From assembly GCA_017307865.1 (NCBI GenBank), contig JAFKGE010000021.1, positions 1-64,000 of the forward strand: a stretch of 64,000 nucleotides of DNA, given 5' to 3'. This stretch comes from Burkholderiales bacterium. GTDB lineage: Bacteria; Pseudomonadota; Gammaproteobacteria; Burkholderiales; Burkholderiaceae_C. The notes below the pieces were generated by a model. It was not told the origin of the DNA, did not search any database, and saw only the letters and a program-made list of their open reading frames with translations. Position 1 is the first letter of the stretch, and the number at the start of each line of letters is the position of its first letter. Both the position numbers and the translations under genes were made by a program. Positions 54,046 to 64,000 of the stretch are shown here, in pieces.

Positions 54046-55680
54046 TCAGTGCGGGAACCGTTCGCGCAGCTTGAGCTTCCAGAATTTTCCGGTCGAGGTG
54101 CGCGGCACGGCGTCGATGAACTCGTAGCGCTCGGGCAGCTGCCATTTGGCGAAGGACTTGTCCAGCAGCAGGGCATCGAGCTGGTCGGGCGTCGCCTGCT
54201 CGCCCGGCTTGAGCACCACGCAGGCCAGCGGACGCTCGCTCCACTTTTCGTCGGGGATGGCGATGACGGCCGCCTCGGCCACCGACGGATGAGCCATCAG
54301 CGCGTTTTCCAGATCGACCGAGCTGATCCATTCGCCGCCCGACTTGATCAGGTCCTTGGTGCGGTCGCTGATCTTGACGAAGCCCAGCGCGTCCACGCTG
54401 GCGACGTCGCCGGTGCGCAGCCAGCCGTCCTCGGTGAACTTGTCGGCCGGCGAGCCCACCTCGTGGTAGCTGCCGGTGATGAAGGGCCCGCGCACCTGGA
54501 TCTCGCCCACGCTGTGGCCGTCCCAGGGCTGGTCGCTGCCGTCGTCGCCGCGCGCGCGCAGCTCCACCAGCGGCACCGGCACGCCGGCCATGGCCGCGCG
54601 CCGGTATTTCTCGTCGGCCGAGGCGCCCCGCAACTCGGCGCGCGGGTAGCTGATGGTGGCCACCGGGCTGGTCTCGGTCATGCCCCAGCCCTGCATGATC
54701 CAGATGCCATGGGCGTCGAAGGCGCGGATCAGCGCCTCGGGCACGGCCGCGCCGCCGACCAGCGAGCGCAGTCCCGTGGGCAGCTTCCAGCGGCCGGCGT
54801 TGGCCGCACCGGTCTTGAGCGAGGCGTCGTAGGTCTGGATCAGCGTCATCCAGATGGTGGGCACGCCCAGCGCCAGCGTGGGCGGCTCGGCGGTCATCAG
54901 GTCGAGCAGGTCGTCGGGGTGCATGTGCGGGCCCGGAAACACCAGCTTGGCGCCCATCATCACTGCCATGTAGGGCATGCCCCAGCTGTTGGCGTGGAAC
55001 ATGGGCGTGACGGGCAGCACCACGTCGCTGCCGTGCACGCTGCAGAAGTCCGGCAGGCTGCCCACCAGCGAATGCAGCACGGTCGAGCGGTGCGAATACA
55101 CCACGCCCTTGGGCCGCCCGGTGGTGCCGCTGGTGTAGCACATGGCCACCGGGTCGTTCTCGTCGTGCGGGGCGTAGACCAGGCCGTCGGGGTCGGCGCC
55201 GGCCAGCAGCGCCTCGTAGTCCAGCATGCCCTTGGGCAGCGCCTGGCCGCCCGAGAAGGGAAACACGATGACCTGCTCGAACGTGTAGCGGTGCTTGAAC
55301 TGCTCGTACAGCGGCAGCAGCACGTCGTCGATCACCAGCAAGCGGTCCTGCGCGTCGTCGGCGATCCAGCCGATCTCCTCCGGCGCCAGGCGCAGGTTCA
55401 GCGTGTGCATCACCCCGCCCGCGGCGGGAATGCCGAAGTAGCACTCCAGGTGGGCGTGGTGGTTCCAGCACAGGGTGGCCACGCGATCGCCCTGGCGCAG
55501 CCCCAGGCCTTGCAGCGCCGACGCCAGCGCCCGCGTGCGGCGATAGAACTCGCCATAGCTGTGGCGCACCAGTGACTTGTCGGGCCGGCGCGAGACGATC
55601 TCGTTGCCGGTAAACAGCCGCCCCGCCCGCTCCAGCAGGTGGTTGAGCGACAGGGGCGCGTTCATCATGGTGCTTTGCAT
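54046..55680 (-). CDS. Acyl-CoA synthetase (AMP-binding, medium/long-chain or DmdB-like)
   Basis: 544 residues. ANL superfamily: P-loop [18 protein letters not shown] near 181-198, GWGMTETSP near 335, YHEVG and the TGD motif in [34 protein letters not shown], and the catalytic Lys region near [14 protein letters not shown] at the C-terminus. This subgroup (FadD3/DmdB/AlkK-like, about 540 residues) activates medium- or long-chain fatty acids or methylmercaptopropionate; the substrate is open. The start at 55680 has AAGGAG 6 nt upstream. It stands alone, divergent from the next gene. Confidence 0.9.
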   Translation of the reverse strand: MQSTMMNAPLSLNHLLERAGRLFTGNEIVSRRPDKSLVRHSYGEFYRRTRALASALQGLGLRQGDRVATLCWNHHAHLECYFGIPAAGGVMHTLNLRLAPEEIGWIADDAQDRLLVIDDVLLPLYEQFKHRYTFEQVIVFPFSGGQALPKGMLDYEALLAGADPDGLVYAPHDENDPVAMCYTSGTTGRPKGVVYSHRSTVLHSLVGSLPDFCSVHGSDVVLPVTPMFHANSWGMPYMAVMMGAKLVFPGPHMHPDDLLDLMTAEPPTLALGVPTIWMTLIQTYDASLKTGAANAGRWKLPTGLRSLVGGAAVPEALIRAFDAHGIWIMQGWGMTETSPVATISYPRAELRGASADEKYRRAAMAGVPVPLVELRARGDDGSDQPWDGHSVGEIQVRGPFITGSYHEVGSPADKFTEDGWLRTGDVASVDALGFVKISDRTKDLIKSGGEWISSVDLENALMAHPSVAEAAVIAIPDEKWSERPLACVVLKPGEQATPDQLDALLLDKSFAKWQLPERYEFIDAVPRTSTGKFWKLKLRERFPH

Positions 55681-55739
55681 CGGGTCTCCTTCTCGTCATG
55701 CCTTCGGGCGACTTTACGCCGCCTGCCGACGCGAGCGGG

Positions 55740-55745
55740 CACAAT
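55740..55745 (+). promoter_or_regulatory. -10-like box, 7 nt from the start codon
   Basis: CACAAT, spacer GCGCCCC (7 nt), ATG 55753. The 15-nt string ACAATGCGCCCCATG is identical to that before the BON lipoprotein gene (36187-36201). Confidence 0.55.
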
Positions 55746-55752
55746 GCGCCCC

Positions 55753-56349
55753 ATGGAAACCCTGAGGCAAGAACTGGCCGCCACCGCCGCACGGCTGGTG
55801 GTGGAAGAAGGCCTGGACTACGGCAGCGCCAAGCGCCGCGCGCAGAAGCTGCTGGGCGCGCCGGCGCGCACCGCCCTGCCCGACAACGATGCGATCGAAA
55901 GCGAAGTACGCGCTTACATCGACCTGTTCCACGCCGACACCCAGCCCGGCGAGCTGCAGGCCTTGCGCCAGCTGGCCCTGACCTGGATGCAGCGCCTGGC
56001 CGCCTTTCGCCCGCACATCCAGGGCGCCGTGTGGAACGGCACCGCCACGCGCCGCAGCGACATTCACCTGCAGCTGTATTGCGACGACCCCAAGTCGGCC
56101 GAGATCGCGCTGATCGACCGCGGCGTGCGCTACGACGTGCGCCCCGCGCCCGGCGGCCCCAGCCCGGCGGCGGACGTGCTCAGCTTTTCGACGCCCTGCC
56201 CCGAACTGGGCGAAACCATCGGCATTCATCTGATGATTCAAGACTACGACGCCCTGCGCGGCGCCCTCAAGCCCGGCGCCGACGGCCGGCCCCGCCAGGG
56301 CGACGCCACCGCGTTGGCCGCGCGGCTGCAAGACGAGGCCTGTGCATGA
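55753..56349 (+). CDS. Conserved hypothetical protein upstream of tlpA
   Basis: 198 residues, soluble, no signal peptide. An N-terminal helical part (METLRQELAATAARLVVEEGLDYGSAKRRAQKLLG) precedes a folded region with IDLFHADTQPGELQALRQLALTWMQRLAAFRPHIQGAVWNGTATRRSDIHLQLYCDD, which resembles a minimal nucleotidyltransferase-like layout (RRSDIHLQLY). I have seen such proteins labelled UDP-N-acetylmuramate-alanine ligase in Comamonadaceae, but no Mur ligase motif is present, so I do not adopt that name. The stop overlaps the tlpA start (ATGA). Confidence 0.75.
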   Translation: METLRQELAATAARLVVEEGLDYGSAKRRAQKLLGAPARTALPDNDAIESEVRAYIDLFHADTQPGELQALRQLALTWMQRLAAFRPHIQGAVWNGTATRRSDIHLQLYCDDPKSAEIALIDRGVRYDVRPAPGGPSPAADVLSFSTPCPELGETIGIHLMIQDYDALRGALKPGADGRPRQGDATALAARLQDEACA

Positions 56350-56891
56350 GTGAAAGTTCTGAGCTTTCACCCGCAGCCGGCACCCCCACCCGCCGCTGGG
56401 CCCTGGCCGCCGTGGTGGGCGCGGCCGCCGGCATCGCCGGCGCCACGCTGGCCTGGCGGCGCTTTGCGCTGCACGAACCCGACACCGGCGACCTTTGGCA
56501 GCACCAATTCAGCACCCCCGCCGGCGCCCCCTTGGCCATGGCCGAACTGAAGGGTCGCCCGCTGCTGATCAACTTCTGGGCCACCTGGTGCCCGCCCTGC
56601 GTGGAAGAAATGCCGCTATTGAGCCGCTTTTACACGCAAGTGAAGGACAACGGCTGGCAAATGCTTGGATTGGCCATCGATCAGCCCGACCTGGTGCAGC
56701 GCTTTCTGACTCGCACCCCCGTCAGTTACCCCATCGCCATGGCCGGGCCTGCCGGCGTCGAATTGACGAAAAAGCTGGGAAATGCCGCCGGCGGCCTGCC
56801 ATTTACGGTGGTTTTTGACCGAAAAGGCGACATCCGGCACCGCAAGCTGGGCCAGTTGAAGCCCGAGGATCTGGCGGACTGGCTGCGCTGA
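56346..56891 (+). CDS. TlpA/ResA-family membrane-anchored thioredoxin
   Basis: 181 residues. N-terminal twin-arginine-like/anchor segment (RRWALAAVVGAAAGIAGATLAW, 16-37), then a thioredoxin fold with active site WCPPC (81-85) and cis-Pro in GGLPFTVVFDRKG. Such periplasmic proteins reduce apo-cytochrome c or other envelope disulfides. It overlaps the preceding gene by 4 nt and precedes accB by 95 nt. Confidence 0.9.
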   Translation: MSESSELSPAAGTPTRRWALAAVVGAAAGIAGATLAWRRFALHEPDTGDLWQHQFSTPAGAPLAMAELKGRPLLINFWATWCPPCVEEMPLLSRFYTQVKDNGWQMLGLAIDQPDLVQRFLTRTPVSYPIAMAGPAGVELTKKLGNAAGGLPFTVVFDRKGDIRHRKLGQLKPEDLADWLR

Positions 56892-56950
56892 CGCCAGCGC
56901 TGGCACGGCAAAGCAATGCATCTAAAGCGCGAACTTTGCCTTAAATTCGG

Positions 56951-56956
56951 TAAAAT
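56951..56956 (+). promoter_or_regulatory. Possible -10 box of accB
   Basis: TAAAAT within an AT-rich stretch (56915-56985) that stands out from the GC-rich surroundings, 30 nt before the accB ATG. A -35 at the right distance is not clear. Confidence 0.4.
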
Positions 56957-56986
56957 GGTTTCAATTTCTACGAAAGCATTTCAAAA

Positions 56987-57445
56987 ATGGACCTGCGAAA
57001 ACTCAAGACCTTGATCGACCTGGTGTCCGAGTCGAACGTGTCCGAGCTCGAGATCACCGAGGCCGAAGGCAAGGTGCGCATCGTCAAGGCCGGCTTGGCC
57101 GCCCCGGTCGTGGCCGCCGTGCCCGTGCCGGCGGTTCCGGTGGCGGCTGCACCCGCTGCAGTGGCGGCCCCTGCGGCTGCCGCAGCGGCGCCGGCTGAAC
57201 CGGCCGTGACCGGCTTCGTCGTCAAGTCGCCCATGGTGGGCACCTTCTACCGCTCGGCCAGCCCGGGCGGCACGGCCTTCGTCGAGGTGGGGCAGAAGGT
57301 CAGCGAGGGCGACGTGATCTGCATCATCGAAGCCATGAAGATCCTGAACGAGATCGAGGCCGAGAAGTCGGGCACCATCACCCAGGTGCTGGGCGAAAAC
57401 GGCCAGGCGGTCGAGTACGGGCAACCGCTGTTCGTCATCGAATAA
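56987..57445 (+). CDS. accB: Biotin carboxyl carrier protein of acetyl-CoA carboxylase
   Basis: 152 residues. N-terminal [34 protein letters not shown], an Ala/Pro-rich linker (about 38-70), and a C-terminal biotinyl domain with the biotinylated Lys118 in [10 protein letters not shown], 34 residues from the end as expected. The usual MKM is MKI here. It carries the carboxyl group between AccC and AccAD in the first step of fatty acid synthesis. accC follows after 18 nt. No aroQ is found between tlpA and accB, where many relatives have one. Confidence 0.97.
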   Translation: MDLRKLKTLIDLVSESNVSELEITEAEGKVRIVKAGLAAPVVAAVPVPAVPVAAAPAAVAAPAAAAAAPAEPAVTGFVVKSPMVGTFYRSASPGGTAFVEVGQKVSEGDVICIIEAMKILNEIEAEKSGTITQVLGENGQAVEYGQPLFVIE

Positions 57446-57463
57446 CGAACCGCGGAGCAGCGG

Positions 57464-58813
<1,350 letters not shown>

Positions 58814-58831
58814 CCACGCCTGCCAGCCCCA

Positions 58832-58898
58832 TTTTTCAAGCCAAATCGACCTGTAGCCCGCGTCCGTAAAGCGCGAGCAGCTATATTTACTGTAGTTT
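58832..58898 (+). repeat. Comamonadaceae-type ~60 bp intergenic repeat, copy G
   Basis: TTTTTCAAGCCAAATCGACC, TGTAGCCCGCGTCCGTAAAG, CGCGAGCAGCTATATTTACT, GTAGTTT. It ends 5 nt before the prmA start codon, so its right end is effectively the translation-initiation region of prmA. Confidence 0.85.
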
Positions 58899-58903
58899 CC
58901 GTG

Positions 58904-59791
58904 ATGTTTGAACTGCGCCTGGTCTGCCCCGAATCGGCGGTCGAGCCGATCAGCGACGCGCTGCAGGCGCTGGATGCGCTCAGCGTCAGCGCCGAGGACG
59001 CCGACGCCGACACCCAGGCCGAGCAGGCCCTGTTCGGCGAACCCGGCCTGCCGCCACCGGCACCCGGCTGGTCGCGCACCACGGTGGTGGCGCTGTTCCC
59101 GCAGGAAGGCGCCGCGCGCGAAGCCGCCGCGCTGCTGGCCGCGCAGGACTTTTTTGCCGGCAGCCAGGTGCAGTCGGTGGCGCCGGTGCCCGAGCAGGAC
59201 TGGGTGCGCCTGACGCAGTCGCAGTTCGACCCGGTGGCCATCACGCCCGAATTCTGGATCGTGCCCAGCTGGCACGAGGTGCCGGCCGCCGCCACGCGCG
59301 TGATCCGGCTCGACCCCGGCCTGGCCTTCGGCACCGGCACCCACCCCACCACGCGCATGTGCCTGCGCTGGCTGGCCGCGCATCCGCCGACGGGCCAGCG
59401 CGTGCTGGACTACGGCTGCGGCTCGGGCATCCTGGCCATCGGCGCGGCCCTGCACGGCGCCCGCGCGGTGGACGCGGTGGACATCGACCCGGCGGCCGTG
59501 CAGGCCACCCAGGCCAACGCGGCGGCCAACGGCGTGTCCATCGACAGCGGCCTGCCGGATGCGGCCCATGGCCTGTACGACACGGTGCTGGCCAACATCC
59601 TGGCCACGCCGCTGAAGGTGCTGGCGCCCCTGCTGTGCGCCCACGTCGCGGCCGGCGGCGCGCTGGTGCTGGCCGGCATCCTGGAGCGGCAGACCGAGGA
59701 GCTGCAGCAGGCCTATCGCCCCTGGCTGACCCTGCAGGTGGCCGACACGCAGGACGGCTGGGTGCTGATGACGGCCACGCGCGCACGCTGA
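58904..59791 (+). CDS. prmA: Ribosomal protein L11 methyltransferase
   Basis: 295 residues. N-terminal L11-recognition domain, linker, then a SAM domain with VIRLDPGLAFGTGTHPTTRMCLRWL (near 130) and motif I VLDYGCGSGILAIGA (near 168), and LANILATPL. It trimethylates ribosomal protein L11. The ATG at 58904 (MFELRLVCPE) is preferred to the GTG one codon earlier. No ribosome binding site is seen; repeat copy G abuts the start. It follows accC as in most proteobacteria. Confidence 0.95.
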   Translation: MFELRLVCPESAVEPISDALQALDALSVSAEDADADTQAEQALFGEPGLPPPAPGWSRTTVVALFPQEGAAREAAALLAAQDFFAGSQVQSVAPVPEQDWVRLTQSQFDPVAITPEFWIVPSWHEVPAAATRVIRLDPGLAFGTGTHPTTRMCLRWLAAHPPTGQRVLDYGCGSGILAIGAALHGARAVDAVDIDPAAVQATQANAAANGVSIDSGLPDAAHGLYDTVLANILATPLKVLAPLLCAHVAAGGALVLAGILERQTEELQQAYRPWLTLQVADTQDGWVLMTATRAR

Positions 59792-59817
59792 AGCGCCGGG
59801 CCGGCCGCGCGCCTGCC

Positions 59818-59823
59818 TACAAT
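59818..59823 (+). promoter_or_regulatory. -10 box, 7 nt from the start codon of a 12-codon ORF
   Basis: TACAAT (59818-59823), spacer CGCCGCC (7 nt), ATG 59831. Same geometry as hemA, pilV and lptM. No -35 recognised. Confidence 0.6.
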
Positions 59824-59830
59824 CGCCGCC

Positions 59831-59869
59831 ATGCTTGCCGCCGCACCAACGCCCTCGCCCCTGGCATGA
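59831..59869 (+). CDS. Putative 12-residue leader ORF overlapping the DUF3426 gene
   Basis: ATG 59831 opens a frame MLAAAPTPSPLA that ends at TGA 59867-59869. The stop overlaps the next ATG (59866-59868) in an ATGA. The predicted transcript starts at or next to AUG 59831, so a 70S ribosome could start here without a leader, end, and restart at 59866. The peptide itself shows no regulatory codon run. It may simply be a coupling device, or an old start of the gene lost by frameshift. Seen: geometry. Inferred: translation. Confidence 0.4.
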   Translation: MLAAAPTPSPLA

Positions 59870-61080
59870 GCCTGGTCACGCGCTGCCCCGCCTGCTCGAC
59901 CCTGTTCAAGGTCGTGCCGGACCAGATTCGCATTGCCGCCGGCTGGGTGCGCTGCGGGCACTGCGGCGTGGTGTTCGATGCCTCGACGCACCTGCTGCCG
60001 CGTGACGCATCGACCGCCCCGGCACCCGTGGGCGCGCCCGTCGCAGAGACGACGGCCCGCGCGGCGCCGCTGCCGGCCGCCGTCACTTCGCCACCCATGC
60101 CCTGGGGCGAAGCATCCGCCGCACCGCCGGTTGCAGCGGATGCCGCTGCACCAGCGCCGAGCATTGCACCGCTGCCCGTCGCAGCGCCGGCAGTGGTCAC
60201 GCCGCCCGCAGAACCCGCCCCGGTCGTGCCTGATATCCCTGCCGCGCTCGCCGCTGAGACGGACGATCGGCAGGCGACGGCGTGGACCCAGCCCACCGAT
60301 CTCGTCCGGGACGATCCGGCCGAGACCCCGTCGGCAACGGCGCCGAGTGCCGAGCCCGCCCTCGACGAGCCAGCCGAAGCACCGGATTCGGAGCCGTCCG
60401 ATCTTCCCCCACTGGACCCCGACCCCCTCGATCTCCACCTGGCCTACACGAGCCTCACCGAGCCGGCACTGCTCGATCCGCTGGAGGACAACGGGACCGC
60501 CCTGCCCGAACGCCCACACCCCGACGATGAGCCCGCGTCGAACGCCGCGCCGCTGGAAGCGCCGCCCTCCTTCGTCGCCGCAGCGCGCCGGCGCGCGTTC
60601 TGGGCCGCGCGCCCGGTGCGCGCCCTGCTGTGGCTGGTCGCCCTGCTGGGCGTGCTGGCCCTGGCGGGTCAGTGGGTGGTCGGCCAGCGCGACTGGCTGG
60701 CCGCGCGCCTGCCGCAGTCGGCGCCGGCCCTGCGCGCGCTGTGCGCCCCACTGGGTTGCCAGATCAGGCCCTATCGGCAGCTCGACGCCATCGTCATCGA
60801 TGCCTCGGCCTTCAACCGCGTGGCGGGGCCCGAGTTTCGCTTCAGCGCCAGCCTGCGCAACAGCGCCGACTGGCCGGTGGCCAGCCCGGCGCTGGAATTG
60901 ATCCTGACCGACCGCGACAACCAGCCCCTGGTGCGCCGCGTGCTGACCGCGGCCGAACTCGGCGCGCCCCCCGCGCTGGCGCCGCGCGGCGACTTCAGCG
61001 CCAGCCAGGGCGTGACGGTCGGCGCGCCGGTGGACGCTGCCGCGGTGGCGGGCTACCGCCTGACCGCCTTCTATCCCTGA
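59866..61080 (+). CDS. DUF3426 / MJ0042-type zinc ribbon membrane protein
   Basis: 404 residues. N-terminal zinc ribbon with CPAC (8-11) and CGHC (31-34) in TRCPACSTLFKVVPDQIRIAAGWVRCGHCGVVFDA, then a 200-residue Ala/Pro/Glu-rich disordered linker, one membrane helix near 249-270 (LLWLVALLGVLALAGQWVVG) and a C-terminal DUF3426 domain (about 290-404). Function unknown; the order accC-prmA-DUF3426 is conserved in Burkholderiales. The ATG at 59866 overlaps the stop of the small ORF at 59831. Confidence 0.85.
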   Translation: MSLVTRCPACSTLFKVVPDQIRIAAGWVRCGHCGVVFDASTHLLPRDASTAPAPVGAPVAETTARAAPLPAAVTSPPMPWGEASAAPPVAADAAAPAPSIAPLPVAAPAVVTPPAEPAPVVPDIPAALAAETDDRQATAWTQPTDLVRDDPAETPSATAPSAEPALDEPAEAPDSEPSDLPPLDPDPLDLHLAYTSLTEPALLDPLEDNGTALPERPHPDDEPASNAAPLEAPPSFVAAARRRAFWAARPVRALLWLVALLGVLALAGQWVVGQRDWLAARLPQSAPALRALCAPLGCQIRPYRQLDAIVIDASAFNRVAGPEFRFSASLRNSADWPVASPALELILTDRDNQPLVRRVLTAAELGAPPALAPRGDFSASQGVTVGAPVDAAAVAGYRLTAFYP

Positions 61081-61106
61081 CCACCGACCCAACCCCTCCC
61101 CACACC

Positions 61107-62018
61107 ATGGCAAGCCTGATTTGCGGTTCCCTCGCGTTCGACACCATCATGAGCTTCGAAGGACGCTTCGCGCAGCAGATCCTGCCCGAGCAGTTGCACA
61201 TCCTGAACGTCTCGTTTCTGGTGCCCCATCTGCGCCGCGACTTCGGCGGCTGCGCCGGCAACATCGCCTACGCCATGCGCCAGCTGGGCGGCACGCCCCT
61301 GCCCATGGCCACCGTGGGGCGCGACGGCGCCGATTACCTGCAGCGCCTGCACGGCCAGGGCATCAGCACCGAGTTCGTGCGCGAGGTGGATGACACCTAC
61401 ACCGCGCAGGCCATGATCATGACCGACCGCGACAACAACCAGATCACGGCCTTTCACCCCGGCGCCATGATGCAGGCGCACGTCAACCGCATCGCGGCAC
61501 GGCCCGACATCCGCCTGGGCATCATCTCGCCGGACGGGCGCGACGCCATGCTGCAGCACGCCGAGCAGTTTCATGCCGCCGGCATCCCCTTCGTGTTCGA
61601 CCCCGGCCAGGGTCTGCCCATGTTCGATGGCGCCGAGCTGGCGCACTTCGTGGCGCTGGCCACTTGGGTGACGGTCAACGACTACGAAGGCCAGATGCTG
61701 TGCGACCGCATGAGCGTGACACCGGCCGAGCTGTCGCGGCGTGCGCGCGCGCTGGTCGTCACGCGCGGGGCCGAGGGCTGCGACGTTTGGGAGGACGGCG
61801 TGTGCACGCGCGTTCCCGGCGTTCAGCCGGCGCAGGTGGTCGACCCCACCGGCTGCGGCGACGCCTGGCGCGGCGCGCTGCTGTGGGGCCTGGAGCAAGG
61901 CTGGTCGATGGCGCGCTGCGCCGTGCTGGGCAACCGCCTGGGCGCGCTCAAGGTGGCGGCCAGCGGCCCGCAGAACTACACGGTCGATCGCGCGGCGCTG
62001 CTGCGCGAAGCCGCATAG
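61107..62018 (+). CDS. PfkB-family carbohydrate/nucleoside kinase
   Basis: 303 residues. Ribokinase fold starting with [14 protein letters not shown], then [17 protein letters not shown] (31% Gly/Ala substrate loop), WVTVNDYEG and the C-terminal active site [16 protein letters not shown] near 248-263, which corresponds to the family DTxGAGD with catalytic Asp (GAGD is GCGD here). The closest recognisable group is the adenosine-kinase-like carbohydrate kinases of betaproteobacteria; the substrate is not certain. It follows the DUF3426 gene by 26 nt and is followed by a terminator for the convergent histone-like gene. Confidence 0.87.
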   Translation: MASLICGSLAFDTIMSFEGRFAQQILPEQLHILNVSFLVPHLRRDFGGCAGNIAYAMRQLGGTPLPMATVGRDGADYLQRLHGQGISTEFVREVDDTYTAQAMIMTDRDNNQITAFHPGAMMQAHVNRIAARPDIRLGIISPDGRDAMLQHAEQFHAAGIPFVFDPGQGLPMFDGAELAHFVALATWVTVNDYEGQMLCDRMSVTPAELSRRARALVVTRGAEGCDVWEDGVCTRVPGVQPAQVVDPTGCGDAWRGALLWGLEQGWSMARCAVLGNRLGALKVAASGPQNYTVDRAALLREAA

Positions 62019-62041
62019 CCCACTCCCCCAACCCAAGGGGC

Positions 62042-62078
62042 AAAGAAAAACCCGCACGCCGGGACCGCGCGTGCGGGT
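62042..62078 (-). terminator. Rho-independent terminator of the histone H1-like gene
   Basis: Minus strand: ACCCGCACGC, 9-nt loop, GCGTGCGGGT (62050-62078), then TTTTCTTTG. Perfect 10-bp GC-rich stem plus T-tract, about 47 nt after the stop at 62125. Confidence 0.9.
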
Positions 62079-62124
62079 TGAGTGCGTCTGCCGACGCCCA
62101 GGCGCCGGCAGCGGCCGGGCCCGA

Positions 62125-62607
<483 letters not shown>

Positions 62608-62769
62608 TTTTTTCTCCTTGATCAAGTTGAACAATCAACAGCAGGAAACGCTTCGCGCCTGTTGGGACACGCGAAACGATTCATGACCCTGGACCGCGGT
62701 CCAAGGCCATGAACACGAACGCCGCCGAAAGGCGGCAGACGGGAAGCGCGCATGCGGCTCGTCACCCGT

Positions 62770-63912
62770 TCAATCCCATGACAGCGCGCCACCGGTCTGG
62801 TACTCGATGACGCGGGTTTCGAAGAAGTTGCGTTCCTTCTTCAGGTCGATCATTTCGCTCATCCAGGGGAACGGGTTCTCGGCGCCCGGGTAGAGCGCCT
62901 CCAGCCCGATCTGGGTGGCACGGCGATTGGCGATGTAGCGCAGGTAGCCCTTGAACATGGAGGCGTTCAGGCCCAGCACGCCGCGCGGCATGGTGTCCTC
63001 GGCGTAGCGGTATTCGAGCTCGACCGCGCGCTCGAACAGGGCCTTGATCTCGGCCTTGAACGCGGGCGTCCACAGCTGCGGGTTCTCCAGCTTGATCTGG
63101 TTGATCAGGTCGATGCCGAAGTTGCAGTGCATCGATTCGTCGCGCAGGATGTACTGGTACTGCTCGGCGGCGCCGGTCATCTTGTTTTGCCGGCCCAGCG
63201 CCAGGATCTGCGTGAAGCCGACGTAGAAGAACAGGCCTTCCATCAGGCAGGCGAAAACGATCAGGCTTTTCAGCAGCGTCTGGTCGGCCTCGGGCGTGCC
63301 GGTGCTGAAAGCCGGGTCCATGATGGCGTCGATGAAGGGGATCAGGAACTCGTCCTTGGCGCGGATCGAGGCCACCTCGTGGTAGGCGTTGAAGATCTCG
63401 GCTTCGTCCAGGCCCAGCGACTCGACGATGTACTGGTAGGCGTGGGTGTGGATGGCTTCTTCGAAGGCCTGGCGCAGCAGGAACTGGCGGCACTCGGGCG
63501 CCGTGATGTGGCGATAGGTGCCCAGCACGATGTTGTTGGCGGCCAGCGAGTCGGCGGTGACGAAGAAGCCCAGGTTGCGCTTGATGATGCGGCGCTCGTC
63601 CTCGGACAGACCGTTCGGGTCCTTCCACAGCGCGATGTCGCGGTTCATGTTGATTTCCTGCGGCATCCAGTGGTTGGCGCAGGTGGCCAGGTACTTTTCC
63701 CAAGCCCACTTGTACTTGAACGGCACCAGCTGGTTGACGTCGGTGTGGCCATTGATGATGCGCTTGTCGGCCGCGTTGACGCGGCGCTGACCCCCTTCGC
63801 TGCGCGCGGCGACCGGCGTCGGCGCCATCGGCTGCGCGGGCGTCCACGACGCCACCGGCTGCAGCCGCGGCTGCGGCGTGTTGCGTGCGCTGTCTTCGCT
63901 CCAGTTCAACAT
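62770..63912 (-). CDS. nrdB: Class Ia ribonucleotide reductase beta subunit
   Basis: 380 residues. Di-iron ligands and radical site: Asp in [12 protein letters not shown], Glu and His in [13 protein letters not shown] (equivalent to E. coli Glu115, His118 and radical Tyr122, all present), and Glu/His in [14 protein letters not shown]. It makes the tyrosyl radical used by NrdA to reduce NDPs. The start at 63912 ([12 protein letters not shown]) is preferred over the frame that extends to 63993, since the promoter lies in between. An N-terminal 50-residue Pro/Ala-rich extension precedes the conserved part. nrdA is expected beyond the right edge. Confidence 0.95.
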   Translation of the reverse strand: MLNWSEDSARNTPQPRLQPVASWTPAQPMAPTPVAARSEGGQRRVNAADKRIINGHTDVNQLVPFKYKWAWEKYLATCANHWMPQEINMNRDIALWKDPNGLSEDERRIIKRNLGFFVTADSLAANNIVLGTYRHITAPECRQFLLRQAFEEAIHTHAYQYIVESLGLDEAEIFNAYHEVASIRAKDEFLIPFIDAIMDPAFSTGTPEADQTLLKSLIVFACLMEGLFFYVGFTQILALGRQNKMTGAAEQYQYILRDESMHCNFGIDLINQIKLENPQLWTPAFKAEIKALFERAVELEYRYAEDTMPRGVLGLNASMFKGYLRYIANRRATQIGLEALYPGAENPFPWMSEMIDLKKERNFFETRVIEYQTGGALSWD

Positions 63913-63923
63913 GATTTTTCCAA

Positions 63924-63958
63924 TGCTCCGATTATGGGAGCAACATGACGAAATGCAA
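63924..63958 (-). promoter_or_regulatory. Promoter of nrdB with an inverted repeat over the -10
   Basis: Minus strand: -35 TTGCAT (63953-63958), 16-bp spacer, -10 CATAAT (63931-63936). TGCTCC (63937-63942) and GGAGCA (63924-63929) form a 6-bp inverted repeat exactly flanking the -10, an operator-like arrangement. It does not fit the NrdR box I know. Leader of roughly 12 nt. Confidence 0.6.
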
Positions 63959-64000
63959 AGCATTCGTGCACGTTGAACTCCGCTGGATGACAAGAATGTG

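Noticed and set aside
55753-56349. UDP-N-acetylmuramate-alanine ligase.
   Set aside because: A 198-residue protein without the Mur ligase ATP-binding GxxGKT motif cannot be MurC; the label seems to be a propagated error.
58891-58903. prmA as an eighth member of the 7-nt spacing class (TGTAGT then 7 nt).
   Set aside because: The hexamer lacks the TA at positions 1-2 and lies in repeat copy G; too weak to count.

Overview
High-GC chromosomal DNA from a betaproteobacterium, most likely a member of the Comamonadaceae (Burkholderiales; relatives of Acidovorax, Ottowia and Comamonas). The basis is the gene content and order (divergent mrcA / pilMNOPQ followed by aroK-aroB-dgt, accB-accC-prmA-DUF3426, ubiE-Tim44-ubiJ-ubiB) and a roughly 60-bp intergenic repeat that I recognise from that family. 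The genus cannot be fixed from the sequence. The region is a core chromosome: I see no rRNA, tRNA, CRISPR array, prophage, insertion sequence or clearly broken gene.

Layout. 1-5884 (minus): a truncated FmdB-type zinc ribbon gene, a sodium:solute symporter, and the ubiquinone block ubiB-ubiJ-Tim44-like-ubiE. 5980-10590: phosphoenolpyruvate carboxylase, a DUF971 gene and an AI-2E family membrane protein. 10673-16013 (minus): a 1302-residue flavin/iron-sulfur oxidoreductase and serA. 16291-24264 (plus): glycerol-3-phosphate uptake and phosphoglycerol genes (ugpB-ugpA-ugpE-ugpC, an MDR oxidoreductase, ugpQ, an LTA-synthase-like phosphatase/transferase). 24441-36588: hemA, a type IV pilus minor-pilin operon (pilV-pilW-pilX-pilY1-pilE-fimT) with lower GC, then prfA, prmC and a BON lipoprotein. 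36653-42827: a second BON lipoprotein, a methyltransferase, DUF1415, an MFS transporter, dgt, aroB, aroK. 42969-49671 (minus): an Ig-like lipoprotein and pilMNOPQ. 49985-62018: mrcA, lptM-lysA, an acyl-CoA ligase, tlpA, accB-accC-prmA, a DUF3426 gene and a PfkB kinase. 62125-63912 (minus): a histone H1-like protein and nrdB.

How it fits together. Two separate loci supply a type IV pilus: the envelope-spanning alignment complex and secretin (pilMNOPQ), and the tip/minor pilins with PilY1. The last minor pilin carries a C-terminal GRxR motif typical of the DNA-binding FimT, so natural transformation is a plausible use. The ugp cluster plus ugpQ and the LTA-synthase-like enzyme suggest a cycle of phosphoglycerol release, uptake and re-use.

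The least conventional signals are not new protein families. (1) Seven start codons have a -10-like hexamer exactly 7 nt upstream, which implies leaderless mRNAs; one of these drives a 12-codon ORF that overlaps the next gene. (2) Seven copies of one short repeat sit at gene borders, one of them inside a gene. (3) Repeats appear to have entered coding space in ppc and at the start of prmC.
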